Shown piece by piece: positions 35,547-45,755 of a stretch of 64,000 nucleotides of DNA; position 1 is the first letter of the stretch; the number at the start of each line of letters is the position of its first letter. Made by a program: the position numbers and the translations under genes. The DNA is from Bacteroidota bacterium (lineage in GTDB: Bacteria; Bacteroidota; Bacteroidia; Bacteroidales; ML635J-15), in NCBI GenBank assembly GCA_029558535.1, contig JAKQEK010000317.1:1-64000 (forward strand). The letters are read 5' to 3'. The notes below the pieces were generated by a model. It did not search any database, was not told the DNA's origin, and saw only the letters and a list, made by a program, of their open reading frames with translations.

Positions 35547-35999
35547 TTAAATTCCCAGACAAGATTTTACTATTTCCGAAATGGTTTTACTATCTGATTT
35601 GCCTGCAAGCTTTTTATTGGCTGCACCCATAACTTTGCCCATGTCTTTTACACTTACAGCATTTAATTCTTTGATTATCGCAAGAACTTCTGCTTTTATT
35701 TCTTCTGCAGAAAGTTGTGCAGGAAGGTAGCCTGACATTACATCAGCCTGAAAGACCTCCGGTTCGTATAAGTCTGTACGATTTTGCGATTTGTAAATTT
35801 CAGCAGCATCACGCCGTTGTTTTATTAATTTCTGAATGATTTGAATTTCTCTTTCGGGACTCAGTTCATTTACAACTCCTCCTTCGGTTTTTGCAAGAAG
35901 AAATGCAGCTTTTATCGCTCTCAATGCTTCGAGTTTGTCTTTTTCTTTTGCAAGCATTGATTTTTTAATGTCTTCGTTAATTTTATCAAATAAGCTCAT
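35547..35999 (-). CDS. yqeY: GatB/YqeY domain protein
   Basis: 150 residues. The family signature is complete: SLFDKINEDIKKSMLAKEKDKLEALRAIKAA, then LIKQRRDAAEIYKSQNRTDL, SGYLPAQLS and DMGKVMGAANKKLAGKSD. The domain resembles the tRNA-binding tail of the GatB amidotransferase subunit; the free-standing protein has no settled function. It starts 7 bases after ftsZ and closes the division operon. Placement after ftsZ recurs in Bacteroidota. Confidence 0.93.
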   Translation of the reverse strand: MSLFDKINEDIKKSMLAKEKDKLEALRAIKAAFLLAKTEGGVVNELSPEREIQIIQKLIKQRRDAAEIYKSQNRTDLYEPEVFQADVMSGYLPAQLSAEEIKAEVLAIIKELNAVSVKDMGKVMGAANKKLAGKSDSKTISEIVKSCLGI

Positions 36000-36006
36000 A
36001 TTTTAA

Positions 36007-37347
36007 TTATTTTTCATCATTAATATCTTCGTCATCTTTTTTTATTCGTCTGTCAATTGCAGGCTGATTCTCTAACTGATCAAGGAACAATGAGTCATTC
36101 AATTTGTTTATATCCTGAACATGGGTAAAATGAGATCTGTCGGTGTCGGGAAGAATAATATTTTCTTCATCGCTGTGAAGTTTTGACTTTTCGAAATCCA
36201 ATTCCAATTCTACAACATTATCGTCAATATCAAAATTTAAGCTTTGGTCACTTTCTGAATCTATAAATTTATCATCATCAGGTTTAATTATCGTATCCTT
36301 AACTACATCAAGAGATTCCCCAAATTGGATTCTTATAACTTCTTTCTTTTTTTCATCTTTTTCGTACAATCCAGGATATGTTTCAAAACCTGTAGCAATT
36401 ATTGTTACACTTATGCTATCACCTAGTGATGAATCGTGACCTGTTCCCCAAATTATATTTGCATCTTTTCCAACTACGTCCTTGAGATAACTGGTTATTT
36501 GTCCGAATTCACTCATTGTGAGCTCGTTATCACCAATTTCACTCATTATATTTAGCAATATATTTTTTGATCCGCGGATATCATTATCTTTTAATAAAGG
36601 CGATTCGAGAGCTGTTTTTATAGCCGTAATATCTCTGTCTGGACCACTTGCGCGAGCCGATCCCATCAGAGCAACGCCACTGTCTTTCATAACGGTTTTT
36701 ACATCTTCGAAGTCAACGTTTATATAGCCGTGTACAGTGATTATTTCAGCAATACCTTTTGTCGCTATTGCTAAAACATCGTCTGCTTTACTGAAGGCAT
36801 TAGACATTTTTAAATCGGTATAAATGCTCTGAAGTTTTTCATTATTAATAATTAACAATGCATCAACAAATTCTTTCATTTTGTTTATGCCTTCTATTGC
36901 TTGATTTATACGAACTTCTCCTTCAACTTTAAATGGAATTGAAACAATACCAATGGTTAGTATATCTCTTTCTTTTGCTGCCTGTGCTATTACCGGAGCT
37001 GCTCCTGTTCCTGTACCACCACCCATACCGGCAGTAATAAATACCATTTTTGTGTTGTTATCAAGAATTTTTTCAATTTCTGCAAGACTTTCAATAGCTG
37101 CCTGCCTTCCTTTTTCAGGATTATTGCCGGCTCCACGGCCTTCGGTAAGACTTGCACCAAGTGCTATCTTAATAGGTACAGGACTGGCTTTTAAGGCTTG
37201 GGCATCAGTATTGCATATAACAAAGTCAACACCTTGAACTTTCATTGAGAACATTTGATTAACGGCGTTACTACCACCGCCACCAACTCCAATAACCTTG
37301 ATTATTGATGATTCTTCTTTTTCAATTATAAAATCGAGTTCAGTCAT
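36007..37347 (-). CDS. ftsZ: cell division GTPase FtsZ
   Basis: 446 residues. The N-terminal GTPase has IKVIGVGGGGSNAVNQMF and the tubulin signature GMGGGTGTGAAP at residues 107-118. The catalytic T7-type loop lies in the NVDFEDVKTVM region. An acidic linker of about 110 residues follows the C-terminal domain. The conserved C-terminal peptide LENQPAIDRR (about 425-434), which binds FtsA, is followed by an unusual acidic tail of 12 residues. FtsZ polymerises into the Z-ring. It lies directly downstream of ftsA. Confidence 0.97.
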   Translation of the reverse strand: MTELDFIIEKEESSIIKVIGVGGGGSNAVNQMFSMKVQGVDFVICNTDAQALKASPVPIKIALGASLTEGRGAGNNPEKGRQAAIESLAEIEKILDNNTKMVFITAGMGGGTGTGAAPVIAQAAKERDILTIGIVSIPFKVEGEVRINQAIEGINKMKEFVDALLIINNEKLQSIYTDLKMSNAFSKADDVLAIATKGIAEIITVHGYINVDFEDVKTVMKDSGVALMGSARASGPDRDITAIKTALESPLLKDNDIRGSKNILLNIMSEIGDNELTMSEFGQITSYLKDVVGKDANIIWGTGHDSSLGDSISVTIIATGFETYPGLYEKDEKKKEVIRIQFGESLDVVKDTIIKPDDDKFIDSESDQSLNFDIDDNVVELELDFEKSKLHSDEENIILPDTDRSHFTHVQDINKLNDSLFLDQLENQPAIDRRIKKDDEDINDEK

Positions 37348-37367
37348 ATGATTTATTTTATATTATT

Positions 37368-38687
37368 TTAATTTTCGTCTTCATCAAACAGTCTTGCCAT
37401 TTTTGTTTTAAAATTATCGAATAGCTTTCCTTTTGGTTCAGAGTTTTTATTGCTTGTTTTTTCTTCTTCGGGCTTTTCTTCCGGTTTTTCTTGATTTAGT
37501 TTTTCGAAAGTGGTTTTTTCTACTTCATTATCAGTAAAAGCGAATCCTTTCATTATCAAACCAATTGATGTAGAATATTGAGGATTGTTTAAAATGTCGG
37601 AAAATTGACCTTCTATATAAGTTGATGGATAGGCGATTCTAATATCATTGTTTGTTATGTACGAAGCTAGTTGTTTAAGATTTTTTATTAATGAACCGCC
37701 TCCTGTAATTACAATACCACCTGATAACTTTTCACGAATTCCTGCACTTTCGATTTGAAACATCACCGCATGTAAAATTTCCTCCATACGTGCCTGAATT
37801 ATTGCCGACAACTGACGTAATGAGAATTCTTTTTCCTCACGGCCTTTTAACCCCTCAATTGAAATTATAGTATCATCCTGACTTCTGTCCTGCAAAGCAC
37901 TTCCATATCTGATTTTTAATTCTTCAGCTTGCTTCTCAAGTATCGTAAGGTTTTGTTTGATGTCATTTGTAATTGTTGTTCCACCAATTGGAATTACAGA
38001 GGTATGAATGACTTTGTTATTTTTGTAAACAGCCAGATCGGTTGTTCCACCTCCAATGTCAATCAAAGCAACCCCAGATTGCTTTTCTTGGGGAGTCAAT
38101 ACAGCTTCTGCTGATGCCAATGGCTCAAGTATTAATGATTTTACTTTAAGACCTGAAATAGTTGCACATTTTTTTATGTTATTTACCATTGACATTTGAC
38201 CTAAGATTATATGATAGTTGCCTTGTAAAACAGCTCCTGTCATATCACAAGGGTTTTCTATGCCCGTCTCCTTATCAACTATATAAGATTGTGGTATAAT
38301 ATCAAGAATTTCTTCTCCCGGGTCAGAAATCATTTGCCTCATAAGATTTTCAAGATCTTCGAGATGAGACTTTTTTATTATAGAATCTTCATCCGAAATT
38401 CTTATGCTACAGCGGTTTTTTTGGCTAAGGACATGCTGCCCTGCAATACCAACAAAGACTTCGTTCAATCTTATTCCCGAACTTTCAAATGCTTTTTTTG
38501 TTGCAATTCTTATAGAATTAACTGTTTCGTCAATATTAAGAACCACACCTCTACGAATACCTTTTGAAGGTGTTGTGCCAAATCCGGTTATCTCAAACTT
38601 ATTGTCTTTTGTTTTTCTTCCGGTCAAAGCTACAATTTTTGTAGTTCCGATGTCAATTGCTGCGATTGTTTCCATATTTTTTTCCAT
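37368..38687 (-). CDS. ftsA: cell division protein FtsA
   Basis: 439 residues. Actin-like ATPase with phosphate loops IAAIDIGTTKIVAL near the N-terminus and GVALIDIGGGTTDLAVY centrally, the SHS2/1C domain between them, and IVITGGGSLIKNLKQLA. The C-terminal tail (NFKTKMARLFDEDEN) should be the amphipathic membrane-binding helix. FtsA anchors FtsZ filaments to the membrane. An internal ATG four codons in (38675) is an alternative start. It follows ftsQ by 4 bases. Confidence 0.96.
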   Translation of the reverse strand: MEKNMETIAAIDIGTTKIVALTGRKTKDNKFEITGFGTTPSKGIRRGVVLNIDETVNSIRIATKKAFESSGIRLNEVFVGIAGQHVLSQKNRCSIRISDEDSIIKKSHLEDLENLMRQMISDPGEEILDIIPQSYIVDKETGIENPCDMTGAVLQGNYHIILGQMSMVNNIKKCATISGLKVKSLILEPLASAEAVLTPQEKQSGVALIDIGGGTTDLAVYKNNKVIHTSVIPIGGTTITNDIKQNLTILEKQAEELKIRYGSALQDRSQDDTIISIEGLKGREEKEFSLRQLSAIIQARMEEILHAVMFQIESAGIREKLSGGIVITGGGSLIKNLKQLASYITNNDIRIAYPSTYIEGQFSDILNNPQYSTSIGLIMKGFAFTDNEVEKTTFEKLNQEKPEEKPEEEKTSNKNSEPKGKLFDNFKTKMARLFDEDEN

Positions 38688-38691
38688 GTAA

Positions 38692-39474
38692 TTACCTTTT
38701 TTTACAAATTACCTGATCAGAGTATTTTAAATTTATAGTTGAATAAATATTCCAGTCAGTTAGTGCAAAGCCTTTTTTATAAAGAGCTTCAAGTTTTCCA
38801 AGTTTGTATTTATAATTTTCGAGATTGCCTAAAATAATGATATGATTACCCACTCTTGGTATTAACTCTACTTCCATATTTTCGTTAATGTAAATCTGTT
38901 CAATTTGAGCTTGCCATAATTCGTGTTCGTTGATATATTTTACAAAGTTAAATAATTTCGACAAGTTGACATCTCCTGTAATCGAATCGTTTAGAATCTG
39001 AGCTTTAAATCCCGGATTAAAGAAATCTTCGGATATTTGGCCGCTTACAACAATTACATTAGCAGAATAGTGACTGCATACAGGCATTAACTTGCATTCG
39101 TCGTCAACATAATAATGATCGTTATTTTTTGTAATTATCCTCATTACCGGATTTCTTTGTTTTAATGTTATGAAAACCTGCCCGGAGAAGTTACTGTAAA
39201 CATCTGCTTGTTTGATATATGGGTCTGATTCTATAATTTTTTCTATTTGACCAAAATTAAGCTTATCTACAATACAAGAGTCTATGTTTATATTGTTTGT
39301 AATCAACAATTTTTCAACAGTTTCCTTGTCAATAAATTTGTGATTGTTGTCAACTTCAATAATAATTTCGGAACATATTAGGTTTTTCTTTTCTTTTGCA
39401 GCAAAACCCAGCATAGCAATAATATATGCTGTTAACAATGTCCACTTTAATATTGATAGTATTCTTTTTTTCAC
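38692..39474 (-). CDS. ftsQ: cell division protein FtsQ/DivIB
   Basis: 260 residues. A short basic N-terminus and one membrane helix (ILKWTLLTAYIIAMLGFA) are followed by a POTRA-type domain (SEIIIEVDNNHKFIDKETVEKLL) and a beta domain (QADVYSNFSGQVFITLKQRNPVMRI). FtsQ links FtsL/FtsB and the septal synthase to the Z-ring. Sequence conservation is low, so position between murC and ftsA adds weight. Its start overlaps the murC stop by 4 bases. Confidence 0.9.
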   Translation of the reverse strand: MKKRILSILKWTLLTAYIIAMLGFAAKEKKNLICSEIIIEVDNNHKFIDKETVEKLLITNNINIDSCIVDKLNFGQIEKIIESDPYIKQADVYSNFSGQVFITLKQRNPVMRIITKNNDHYYVDDECKLMPVCSHYSANVIVVSGQISEDFFNPGFKAQILNDSITGDVNLSKLFNFVKYINEHELWQAQIEQIYINENMEVELIPRVGNHIIILGNLENYKYKLGKLEALYKKGFALTDWNIYSTINLKYSDQVICKKR

Positions 39475-40850
39475 TTACTGAACAAGTTTATTATTGGGTT
39501 TATAAATAAATCAATATCTCCGGCTCCCATAGTTACTAACAATTCAGGTTGCAGCTCCTCAAGTTTTGATAACAATTCTGCTTTATCACAAAGGTGTTTT
39601 TTTGTTGAATGTATGTGTTTTAATATTATTTCAGAGCTTACTCCTTTGATTGGTTTTTCTCTTGCCGGATATATTGGTAACAAGATTATTTCATCACAAA
39701 TAGACAAGCTTTGTGCAAATTCCTGGTAAAAATCTGCTGTTCGGCTATACAAATGAGGCTGAAATACTCCTGTGATTTTTTTATCGGGATACAAAAGTTT
39801 TACAGATGACAGAAATGCACTTATTTCCTTTGGATGATGTGCGTAATCATCAATGTATATTATTTGATTTGATTTAATTCTAATATCAAAACGTCTGACA
39901 ATACCTTTAAAACTTTCGAGTCCTGCCCGCACGTCATTATCTGTTGCTCCGTTGAGTAATGCTATTGATGCTCCGGCAAGTGCATTTTCGAGATTATGAT
40001 TACCTCCGATTTCATATTTTATTGATTCTATTACACCTTGTGGATAATGAAGATCAAAATAACAAAATTCATTTTTATAGTTTATATTTGAAATGAAGAA
40101 ATCGAAACTGTTATTTTCGAAACCATAACTGAAGATGTTTATTTCGGAGTTGAGTTTAGGCTTAATCTCTGAATAGATCTTCGAATTTAGTATAATATTA
40201 CCGTTTTCTTTTACCTGATTACAAAATATTACAAAAGCCTCTTTTAGAGAATCATGATTTTTATATATGTCAAGATGGTCGGCATCAATATAAGTAATAA
40301 GGGCGGTTGAAGGTGTGAGTCTGTGAAAGGATCTGTCAAATTCGTCGGCTTCAACGACTATATATTCGCTTTCAGGATTTATTAGAATATTGGAATTTAA
40401 GTTTTTAGAAATACCACCTAAAAAAGCCGAGCATGAGTTTTTTGTTTTACTCATAATATTTGCACAAATCCCTGATACTGATGTCTTTCCATGAGTACCT
40501 GCGATTGCCAGTCCTTTTTTTGGATTGCTTATCATTCCAAGTATTTCTGCACGCTTTGAAATTTGAAAGCAATTTTTTCTAAAATATTGTAATTCCGTTT
40601 GATCTTCAGGTATTGCCGGAGTTAGTATGATAAGAGTTTTCAAAGAATTGAGAAATGCAGAAGGAATATGGCTTATATTGTCCTCATAATGAATATTTAT
40701 ACCAAGATTTTCAAGCATGATACAAATTTCGCTTCGAAATCTGTCATAACCTGCAATATTGTAACCGGTTGAGTAAAAATATTGAGCAAGAGCACTCATT
40801 CCGATTCCTCCGATTCCAAGAAAATATATGTTTTTATATTTACTGTCCAT
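39471..40850 (-). CDS. murC: UDP-N-acetylmuramate--L-alanine ligase
   Basis: 459 residues. The N-terminal Rossmann motif is FLGIGGIGMSALAQYF, the ATP-binding loop GTHGKTS is at 118-124, then VVEADEFDRSF and HHPKEI with the C-terminal ligase domain. MurC adds L-alanine to UDP-MurNAc as the first peptide-stem step. The stop is TGA, read as a normal stop and overlapping the ftsQ start. Its start overlaps the murG end by 11 bases. Confidence 0.97.
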   Translation of the reverse strand: MDSKYKNIYFLGIGGIGMSALAQYFYSTGYNIAGYDRFRSEICIMLENLGINIHYEDNISHIPSAFLNSLKTLIILTPAIPEDQTELQYFRKNCFQISKRAEILGMISNPKKGLAIAGTHGKTSVSGICANIMSKTKNSCSAFLGGISKNLNSNILINPESEYIVVEADEFDRSFHRLTPSTALITYIDADHLDIYKNHDSLKEAFVIFCNQVKENGNIILNSKIYSEIKPKLNSEINIFSYGFENNSFDFFISNINYKNEFCYFDLHYPQGVIESIKYEIGGNHNLENALAGASIALLNGATDNDVRAGLESFKGIVRRFDIRIKSNQIIYIDDYAHHPKEISAFLSSVKLLYPDKKITGVFQPHLYSRTADFYQEFAQSLSICDEIILLPIYPAREKPIKGVSSEIILKHIHSTKKHLCDKAELLSKLEELQPELLVTMGAGDIDLFINPIINLFSK

Positions 40851-41949
40851 ACGCTAATTTGTGTACTTCATCGGCAATAATATCTGCGGCATCAGGGAGC
40901 TCAAGTTGTTTAATATTTTCTGAAAGTTCCTTTTGCTTTTCTTTATCTGAAAGTAATGAAAACGCTTCATCTAAAAGTTTATCGCGAGCATCAATATCAC
41001 TTATCATAAGTGCTGCATTAATGGTTGTAAGAGCCTGTGCATTTTTCGTCTGATGATCTTCGGCAACATTGGGTGATGGAACAAAAATTACAGGTTTGCC
41101 TACTATACAAAGTTCGGAAATAGTACTGGCTCCGGCTCTTGAAATAATTATATCAGCAATGGAGTAAGCTAAATCCATTCTGTATATAAAATCATTCATA
41201 TAAACCAAAGGAGTGTTCAAATTTGCAACAATATCTTTTGCTTTAGGAAAATATGTTTTACCTGTTTGCCATATAATTTGAATATCTTTTTCAATTAGTT
41301 TTTTCAACCCATCAGCAATACTTTCATTTATTGTTCTTGCACCAAGACTTCCTCCGACAGCAAATAATATTGGTTTGTTTGGATTTAGTCCAAAAAACTT
41401 ATATGCTTCTTCCGATTTATGAGGGATATTTTTTATATCTGCTCTTACAGGATTTCCGGTTTTAATGATTTTTTCTTTGGGGAAGAATCTTTCCATATTA
41501 TCATAGGCAACGCAAATCTTTGAAGCTTTTTTTGCAAGAAGTTTGTTGGTAACTCCGGCATACGAATTTTGTTCCTGAATTAGGCAAGGAATTTTGAGTG
41601 AAGCAGCAGCACGTAAAGCCGGGCCACTCGCATAGCCACCAACACCCACAACAACATCAGGATTAAAATCTTTAATTATTCTTTTTGCTTTTCTTAGACT
41701 TTTTATTACTTTAAAAACGAATGAAAACATTGCTAAGGATAATTTTCTTTGCATTCCCACTACGGGAAGTCCTACGATTTTATATCCGGCAGCAGGAACT
41801 TTTTCCATTTCGATTTTTCCTTCCGCTCCTATGAATAAAATTTCAGTATCCGGATACTTTTTTATGTATGCATTAGCAATTGATACAGCAGGAAAAATGT
41901 GCCCTCCTGAACCGCCGCCGCTTATGATTATTTTAGTTTTCCGATTCAT
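40840..41949 (-). CDS. murG: UDP-GlcNAc:lipid I N-acetylglucosaminyltransferase MurG
   Basis: 369 residues of GT-B fold. It shows the N-terminal glycine-rich loop ISGGGSGGHIFPAVSIA, QEQNSYAGVTNK, FAVGGSLGARTINE and the C-terminal SRAGASTISELCIVGKPVIFVPSP donor-binding motif. It makes lipid II from lipid I at the inner face of the membrane. It overlaps both ftsW and murC, consistent with coupled translation. Confidence 0.97.
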   Translation of the reverse strand: MNRKTKIIISGGGSGGHIFPAVSIANAYIKKYPDTEILFIGAEGKIEMEKVPAAGYKIVGLPVVGMQRKLSLAMFSFVFKVIKSLRKAKRIIKDFNPDVVVGVGGYASGPALRAAASLKIPCLIQEQNSYAGVTNKLLAKKASKICVAYDNMERFFPKEKIIKTGNPVRADIKNIPHKSEEAYKFFGLNPNKPILFAVGGSLGARTINESIADGLKKLIEKDIQIIWQTGKTYFPKAKDIVANLNTPLVYMNDFIYRMDLAYSIADIIISRAGASTISELCIVGKPVIFVPSPNVAEDHQTKNAQALTTINAALMISDIDARDKLLDEAFSLLSDKEKQKELSENIKQLELPDAADIIADEVHKLAYGQ

Positions 41950-43156
41950 TTGTTTTTAAAGTTTCTGTTAAATCTATGCTTGTGCTGTCATTGCTTTCAA
42001 CTGTCGAAATGCTTTCTTCTGCATTTTTAATTTCTGCATCTGTAATTTCTCGGCTTACACTTAAAATTATTCCAAATGCTAATCCGATAAAAAATATTGA
42101 TGTTCCACCATAACTCACAAATGGCAATGGTTGCCCTGTTACAGGAATTATATTTGTTGCAACAGCCATGTTCGAAAATGCCTGTAAAACTATCAGGGTA
42201 GCTAATCCACTCACGGCAAATGCTCCAAATTTTCGTTTAACTTTTTTTACTATTATTTTTACTCTTAGAAAGAAAAACAGGTAAAGTAGTAATAAGGGGA
42301 TAGCTCCAATTAAAAGTCCAAATTCTTCGGTTATCACCGCAAAAATGTAATCAGAATAGGGGTGGGGTAGAATATTTCTTTGGTTTGATTTTCCGGGACC
42401 CTTTCCAAATAATCCACCTGTAGCAATAGCAATTTTTGAGTGTTTTTCTTGAATGTTTTCCTCTTTGCTTGGATCCATAAAGCTTTCAATTCTGTTATTC
42501 CATGTTTCGAATCGTCCTACATCTTTAAATGTTTTTACAACAACAATAAATAAGATTCCAAAAAGTAGTGTAACACCTAGCATTGAAGCTAAATATTTGA
42601 ATTTAAGATTGCTGAAGAATACTAAAATCATAGATACCCCAAATATCAGAAGTGCTGTAGAAAGGTTTGCAGGTAAGATTAACCCTGCTGTCAGCACTAC
42701 CGGGAAATATATAAGTTTAAATGTCCCTATGTATGAATTATATTCAGCTTCTTTAAATGCCAAAACCCGCGAGAGGTACATCAGTAATGCTATTTTGGCA
42801 AAATCTGAAGTTTGAAAAGTTATTCCTCCCGGCAAAAGAATCCATCTTCTGGCATCATTTACATTGAGACCGAAAAATAAAGTAAAAACTAGTAACCCGA
42901 TTGATAAATACCATAAATAGACTGAAATTTTACTGAAATACCGATAGGGTATATTATGAACTATTATAATAAACGAAATACTAAGAAACAGCATGAAGGC
43001 TTGTTTTAATAAATACTGCGTTGCATTTCCATCAGCATCACGATATGCAAGTTGACCGGCAGCACTATATACAGAAAGCATTGAATAAATAAACAAGAAG
43101 AATATTATTATCCAAATACCCTTGTCCCCACGGAATATTTTATTTATTATTGGCAT
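41933..43156 (-). CDS. ftsW: FtsW, SEDS-family septal peptidoglycan glycosyltransferase
   Basis: 407 residues with about ten membrane helices. SEDS motifs include DARRWILLPGGITFQTSDFAK, FGKGPGKSNQRNILPHPYSDYIFAVITEEFG and the final GQPLPFVSYGGTSIFF. The C-terminal cytoplasmic tail is acidic and serine/threonine-rich. Together with FtsI it polymerises septal peptidoglycan. It lies between murD and murG as in most division clusters. Confidence 0.95.
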   Translation of the reverse strand: MPIINKIFRGDKGIWIIIFFLFIYSMLSVYSAAGQLAYRDADGNATQYLLKQAFMLFLSISFIIIVHNIPYRYFSKISVYLWYLSIGLLVFTLFFGLNVNDARRWILLPGGITFQTSDFAKIALLMYLSRVLAFKEAEYNSYIGTFKLIYFPVVLTAGLILPANLSTALLIFGVSMILVFFSNLKFKYLASMLGVTLLFGILFIVVVKTFKDVGRFETWNNRIESFMDPSKEENIQEKHSKIAIATGGLFGKGPGKSNQRNILPHPYSDYIFAVITEEFGLLIGAIPLLLLYLFFFLRVKIIVKKVKRKFGAFAVSGLATLIVLQAFSNMAVATNIIPVTGQPLPFVSYGGTSIFFIGLAFGIILSVSREITDAEIKNAEESISTVESNDSTSIDLTETLKTNESEN

Positions 43157-43160
43157 TATG

Positions 43161-44510
43161 TTATAGTGCTCTTATTGCTAGTTTAAACTGAGTGCCACGG
43201 TCTTCATAGTTGTCAAAGAGATCAAAACTTGCGCATGCAGGCGATAGCAATACAGTATCTCCTTTTTTGCCAAGATAGTATGATGTGTTTACAGCTTCGA
43301 CCATGCTTTTAGTGTCCACAATTTTTGGAACAATATCTCCAAATGCTTTATGAATAGTCGAGTTGTCTATACCAAGACAAACGATTGCTTTAACTTTCTT
43401 TGTCACAAGGTCTTTTAAAATACTGTAGTCGTTTCCTTTATCAATTCCACCGACAATCCAAATAATTGGAGAATCAACCGATTCGAGAGCATACCAGGCA
43501 GAGTTAACATTTGTGGCTTTAGAATCGTTTATAAATTTTATTCCATGAACACTGATAACAGGCTCAAGTCTGTGCTCAACATTTTTAAAATCCATAAGAC
43601 TTTCACGAATAACATCTTTTCTGATATTTAAAACCTGGGCTACAATACCTGCTGCCATAGAATTGTAAACATTGTGTTTGCCTTTAATTGCCAATTCATC
43701 AATTTGCATAGTCATTTGTTGTTTTTGGTTGTACATATAATTAATTTCTTTGTCAGTTTCGTTTAGAAAAGCCCCATTTGCAATGTCAGTTTTGATTTGA
43801 GTAAATTCAAATTGGTTTGCACTAATCTCGCGTTTTGATATTTCGCTTAGAATTGTCTCATCATCGGAGCAGTAAATGAAAGTGTCCTTATTTGTGGTGT
43901 TTTGTAATATTCTGAATTTTGAATCAACATAGTTCTGAAATTTGTAATCGTATCTGTCCAGATGGTCAGGGGTTATGTTAAGCAGAACTGATAAATCACT
44001 TTTAAATTCATACATATCATCCAACTGAAAACTGCTGATTTCTATTACATAGAAATCATGTTTTTCAGTTGCGACCTGATAAGCAAAACTCTTTCCTACA
44101 TTGCCAGCCAATCCTACATTTAACCCTGCTTTTTGGAGAATATGATAAGTTAGCATTGTTGTAGTAGTTTTTCCATTACTTCCGGTAATACAAATTTTTA
44201 CAGCATCGGTATATCTTGAGGCAAATTCTATTTCGGAAATGATAGGAATGCCAAGATTTTTAATAGTCTGAATAATAGGAGCAGTATTTGGAATGCCCGG
44301 ACTTTTAATGACCTCGTCTGCATTTAAAATTAGTTCTTCTGTATGCTTTAATTCTTCGTATTCAACATTATAGTCTTTTAGAATTTCTTTATATTTATCA
44401 TTGATGCTTCCCTTGTCGCTTACGAAAACATCGAAGTTATTTAATGCTGCCAGGACTGCAGCACCTGTTCCACTTTCTCCCGATCCTAAAATTACAATTC
44501 TTTTTTCCAC
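43161..44510 (-). CDS. murD: UDP-N-acetylmuramoyl-L-alanine--D-glutamate ligase
   Basis: 449 residues. N-terminal RIVILGSGESGTGAAVLA, ATP loop GSNGKTT at 110-116, NITPDHLDRYDY, EHRLEPV and NDSKATNVNSAWYALES, then LLSPACASFDLFDNYEDRGTQF at the C-terminus. It adds D-glutamate to UDP-MurNAc-L-Ala. It lies 2 bases after mraY and 4 before ftsW. Confidence 0.97.
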   Translation of the reverse strand: MEKRIVILGSGESGTGAAVLAALNNFDVFVSDKGSINDKYKEILKDYNVEYEELKHTEELILNADEVIKSPGIPNTAPIIQTIKNLGIPIISEIEFASRYTDAVKICITGSNGKTTTTMLTYHILQKAGLNVGLAGNVGKSFAYQVATEKHDFYVIEISSFQLDDMYEFKSDLSVLLNITPDHLDRYDYKFQNYVDSKFRILQNTTNKDTFIYCSDDETILSEISKREISANQFEFTQIKTDIANGAFLNETDKEINYMYNQKQQMTMQIDELAIKGKHNVYNSMAAGIVAQVLNIRKDVIRESLMDFKNVEHRLEPVISVHGIKFINDSKATNVNSAWYALESVDSPIIWIVGGIDKGNDYSILKDLVTKKVKAIVCLGIDNSTIHKAFGDIVPKIVDTKSMVEAVNTSYYLGKKGDTVLLSPACASFDLFDNYEDRGTQFKLAIRAL

Positions 44511-44512
44511 GT

Positions 44513-45754
44513 TTATCTAAGTTTTAAGGTTATTATTGAGATTACTGCCAGCATTAAAGAGATAATCCAAATTCTTGCAACGATTTTTGATTCAGGTAGC
44601 CCTTTTTTCTGGTAATGATGATGCAAAGGTGCCATAAGAAATATTCTTTTGCCCTCGCCATATCTTCGTTTGGTGTATTTGAAATAACTAACTTGTAATA
44701 GAACAGAAATACTTTCGGCAAAGTAAATTCCACAAAGAATAGGTATAAGGAGTTCCTTTTTTATTATAATTGCTAATACTGCAATAATACCACCAATAGC
44801 AAGACTGCCTGTGTCACCCATGAATACTTGGGCAGGATACGAGTTGTACCACAGAAATCCTATTGCAGCACCAATAAATGCACTGGCAAAAATTACCAAT
44901 TCCCCGGTATTTGGAATGTATAAGATGTGAAGATATTCTGCAGCGATTCTGTTACCCGAGACATAAGCAAGTATTCCGAGTGTTACCCCAATTATAGCTG
45001 ATGTCCCGGTTGCTAATCCATCCAATCCGTCTGTCAGATTGGCTCCATTTGAAACTCCGCAAATAATGAAAATAGTTGCAAGAACGAAAACAAACCAACC
45101 GATTTTTTCGGCATTATCACCTAAAAACCAAACTATTTTTGAGTAATCAAATTCGTTATTTTTAAAGAATGGGATAGTCGTTTTTGTTGACTTTACATCA
45201 ATATATTCTACAACTTCTGTACAGTTATGATTATCAACAACTTCAGTAACGTGTTCACATGTTGTTCCAACAACTTTGGTTCTTATAACTACATCATTCG
45301 AAAAATACAACACGCCTCCAACTACAAAGCCTAGGATTATTTGTCCGATTATTTTAAATTTTCCCTTTAACCCATCTTTATTTTTCTTTTTAATTTTTAG
45401 GTAATCGTCAACAAATCCGATAAAACCAAGCCATATAGTGGTGATTAGCATTAGGATTACATAAATGTTTCCGAGCTTTGCAAATAATAATGTTGGGATA
45501 ACTATAGACATTATTATTATTACTCCCCCCATTGTTGGAGTTCCTCGTTTTTGCATTTGACCGGCAAGATCCAAATCACGAATTTCTTCACCAATTTGTT
45601 TTCTTTGTAAAAAGCGAATTATTTTTTTACCGAAAAGAATGCTGATAATTAGTGATGTAATCATTGCCATAGCCGCACGGAAGGTAATGTACTCAAAAAC
45701 GCCTGTTCCGGGGACATTTAATTCGTTTAGGTAATGAAATAAATAATACAGCAT
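44513..45754 (-). CDS. mraY: phospho-N-acetylmuramoyl-pentapeptide transferase
   Basis: 413 residues, about ten membrane helices. Motifs: [26 protein letters not shown] (DD catalytic pair), [10 protein letters not shown] and [23 protein letters not shown], ending with [18 protein letters not shown]. An insertion of about 50 hydrophilic residues (about 155-205, with several Val/Thr/Cys) follows the fourth helix region, as in other Bacteroidota MraY. It makes lipid I. murF, usually its upstream neighbour, is absent here. Confidence 0.97.
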   Translation of the reverse strand: MLYYLFHYLNELNVPGTGVFEYITFRAAMAMITSLIISILFGKKIIRFLQRKQIGEEIRDLDLAGQMQKRGTPTMGGVIIIMSIVIPTLLFAKLGNIYVILMLITTIWLGFIGFVDDYLKIKKKNKDGLKGKFKIIGQIILGFVVGGVLYFSNDVVIRTKVVGTTCEHVTEVVDNHNCTEVVEYIDVKSTKTTIPFFKNNEFDYSKIVWFLGDNAEKIGWFVFVLATIFIICGVSNGANLTDGLDGLATGTSAIIGVTLGILAYVSGNRIAAEYLHILYIPNTGELVIFASAFIGAAIGFLWYNSYPAQVFMGDTGSLAIGGIIAVLAIIIKKELLIPILCGIYFAESISVLLQVSYFKYTKRRYGEGKRIFLMAPLHHHYQKKGLPESKIVARIWIISLMLAVISIITLKLR

Positions 45755-45755
45755 C

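Noticed and set aside
38404-38691. Open frame antisense to ftsA
   Set aside because: It mirrors the conserved ftsA sequence on the other strand and shows no protein family features.
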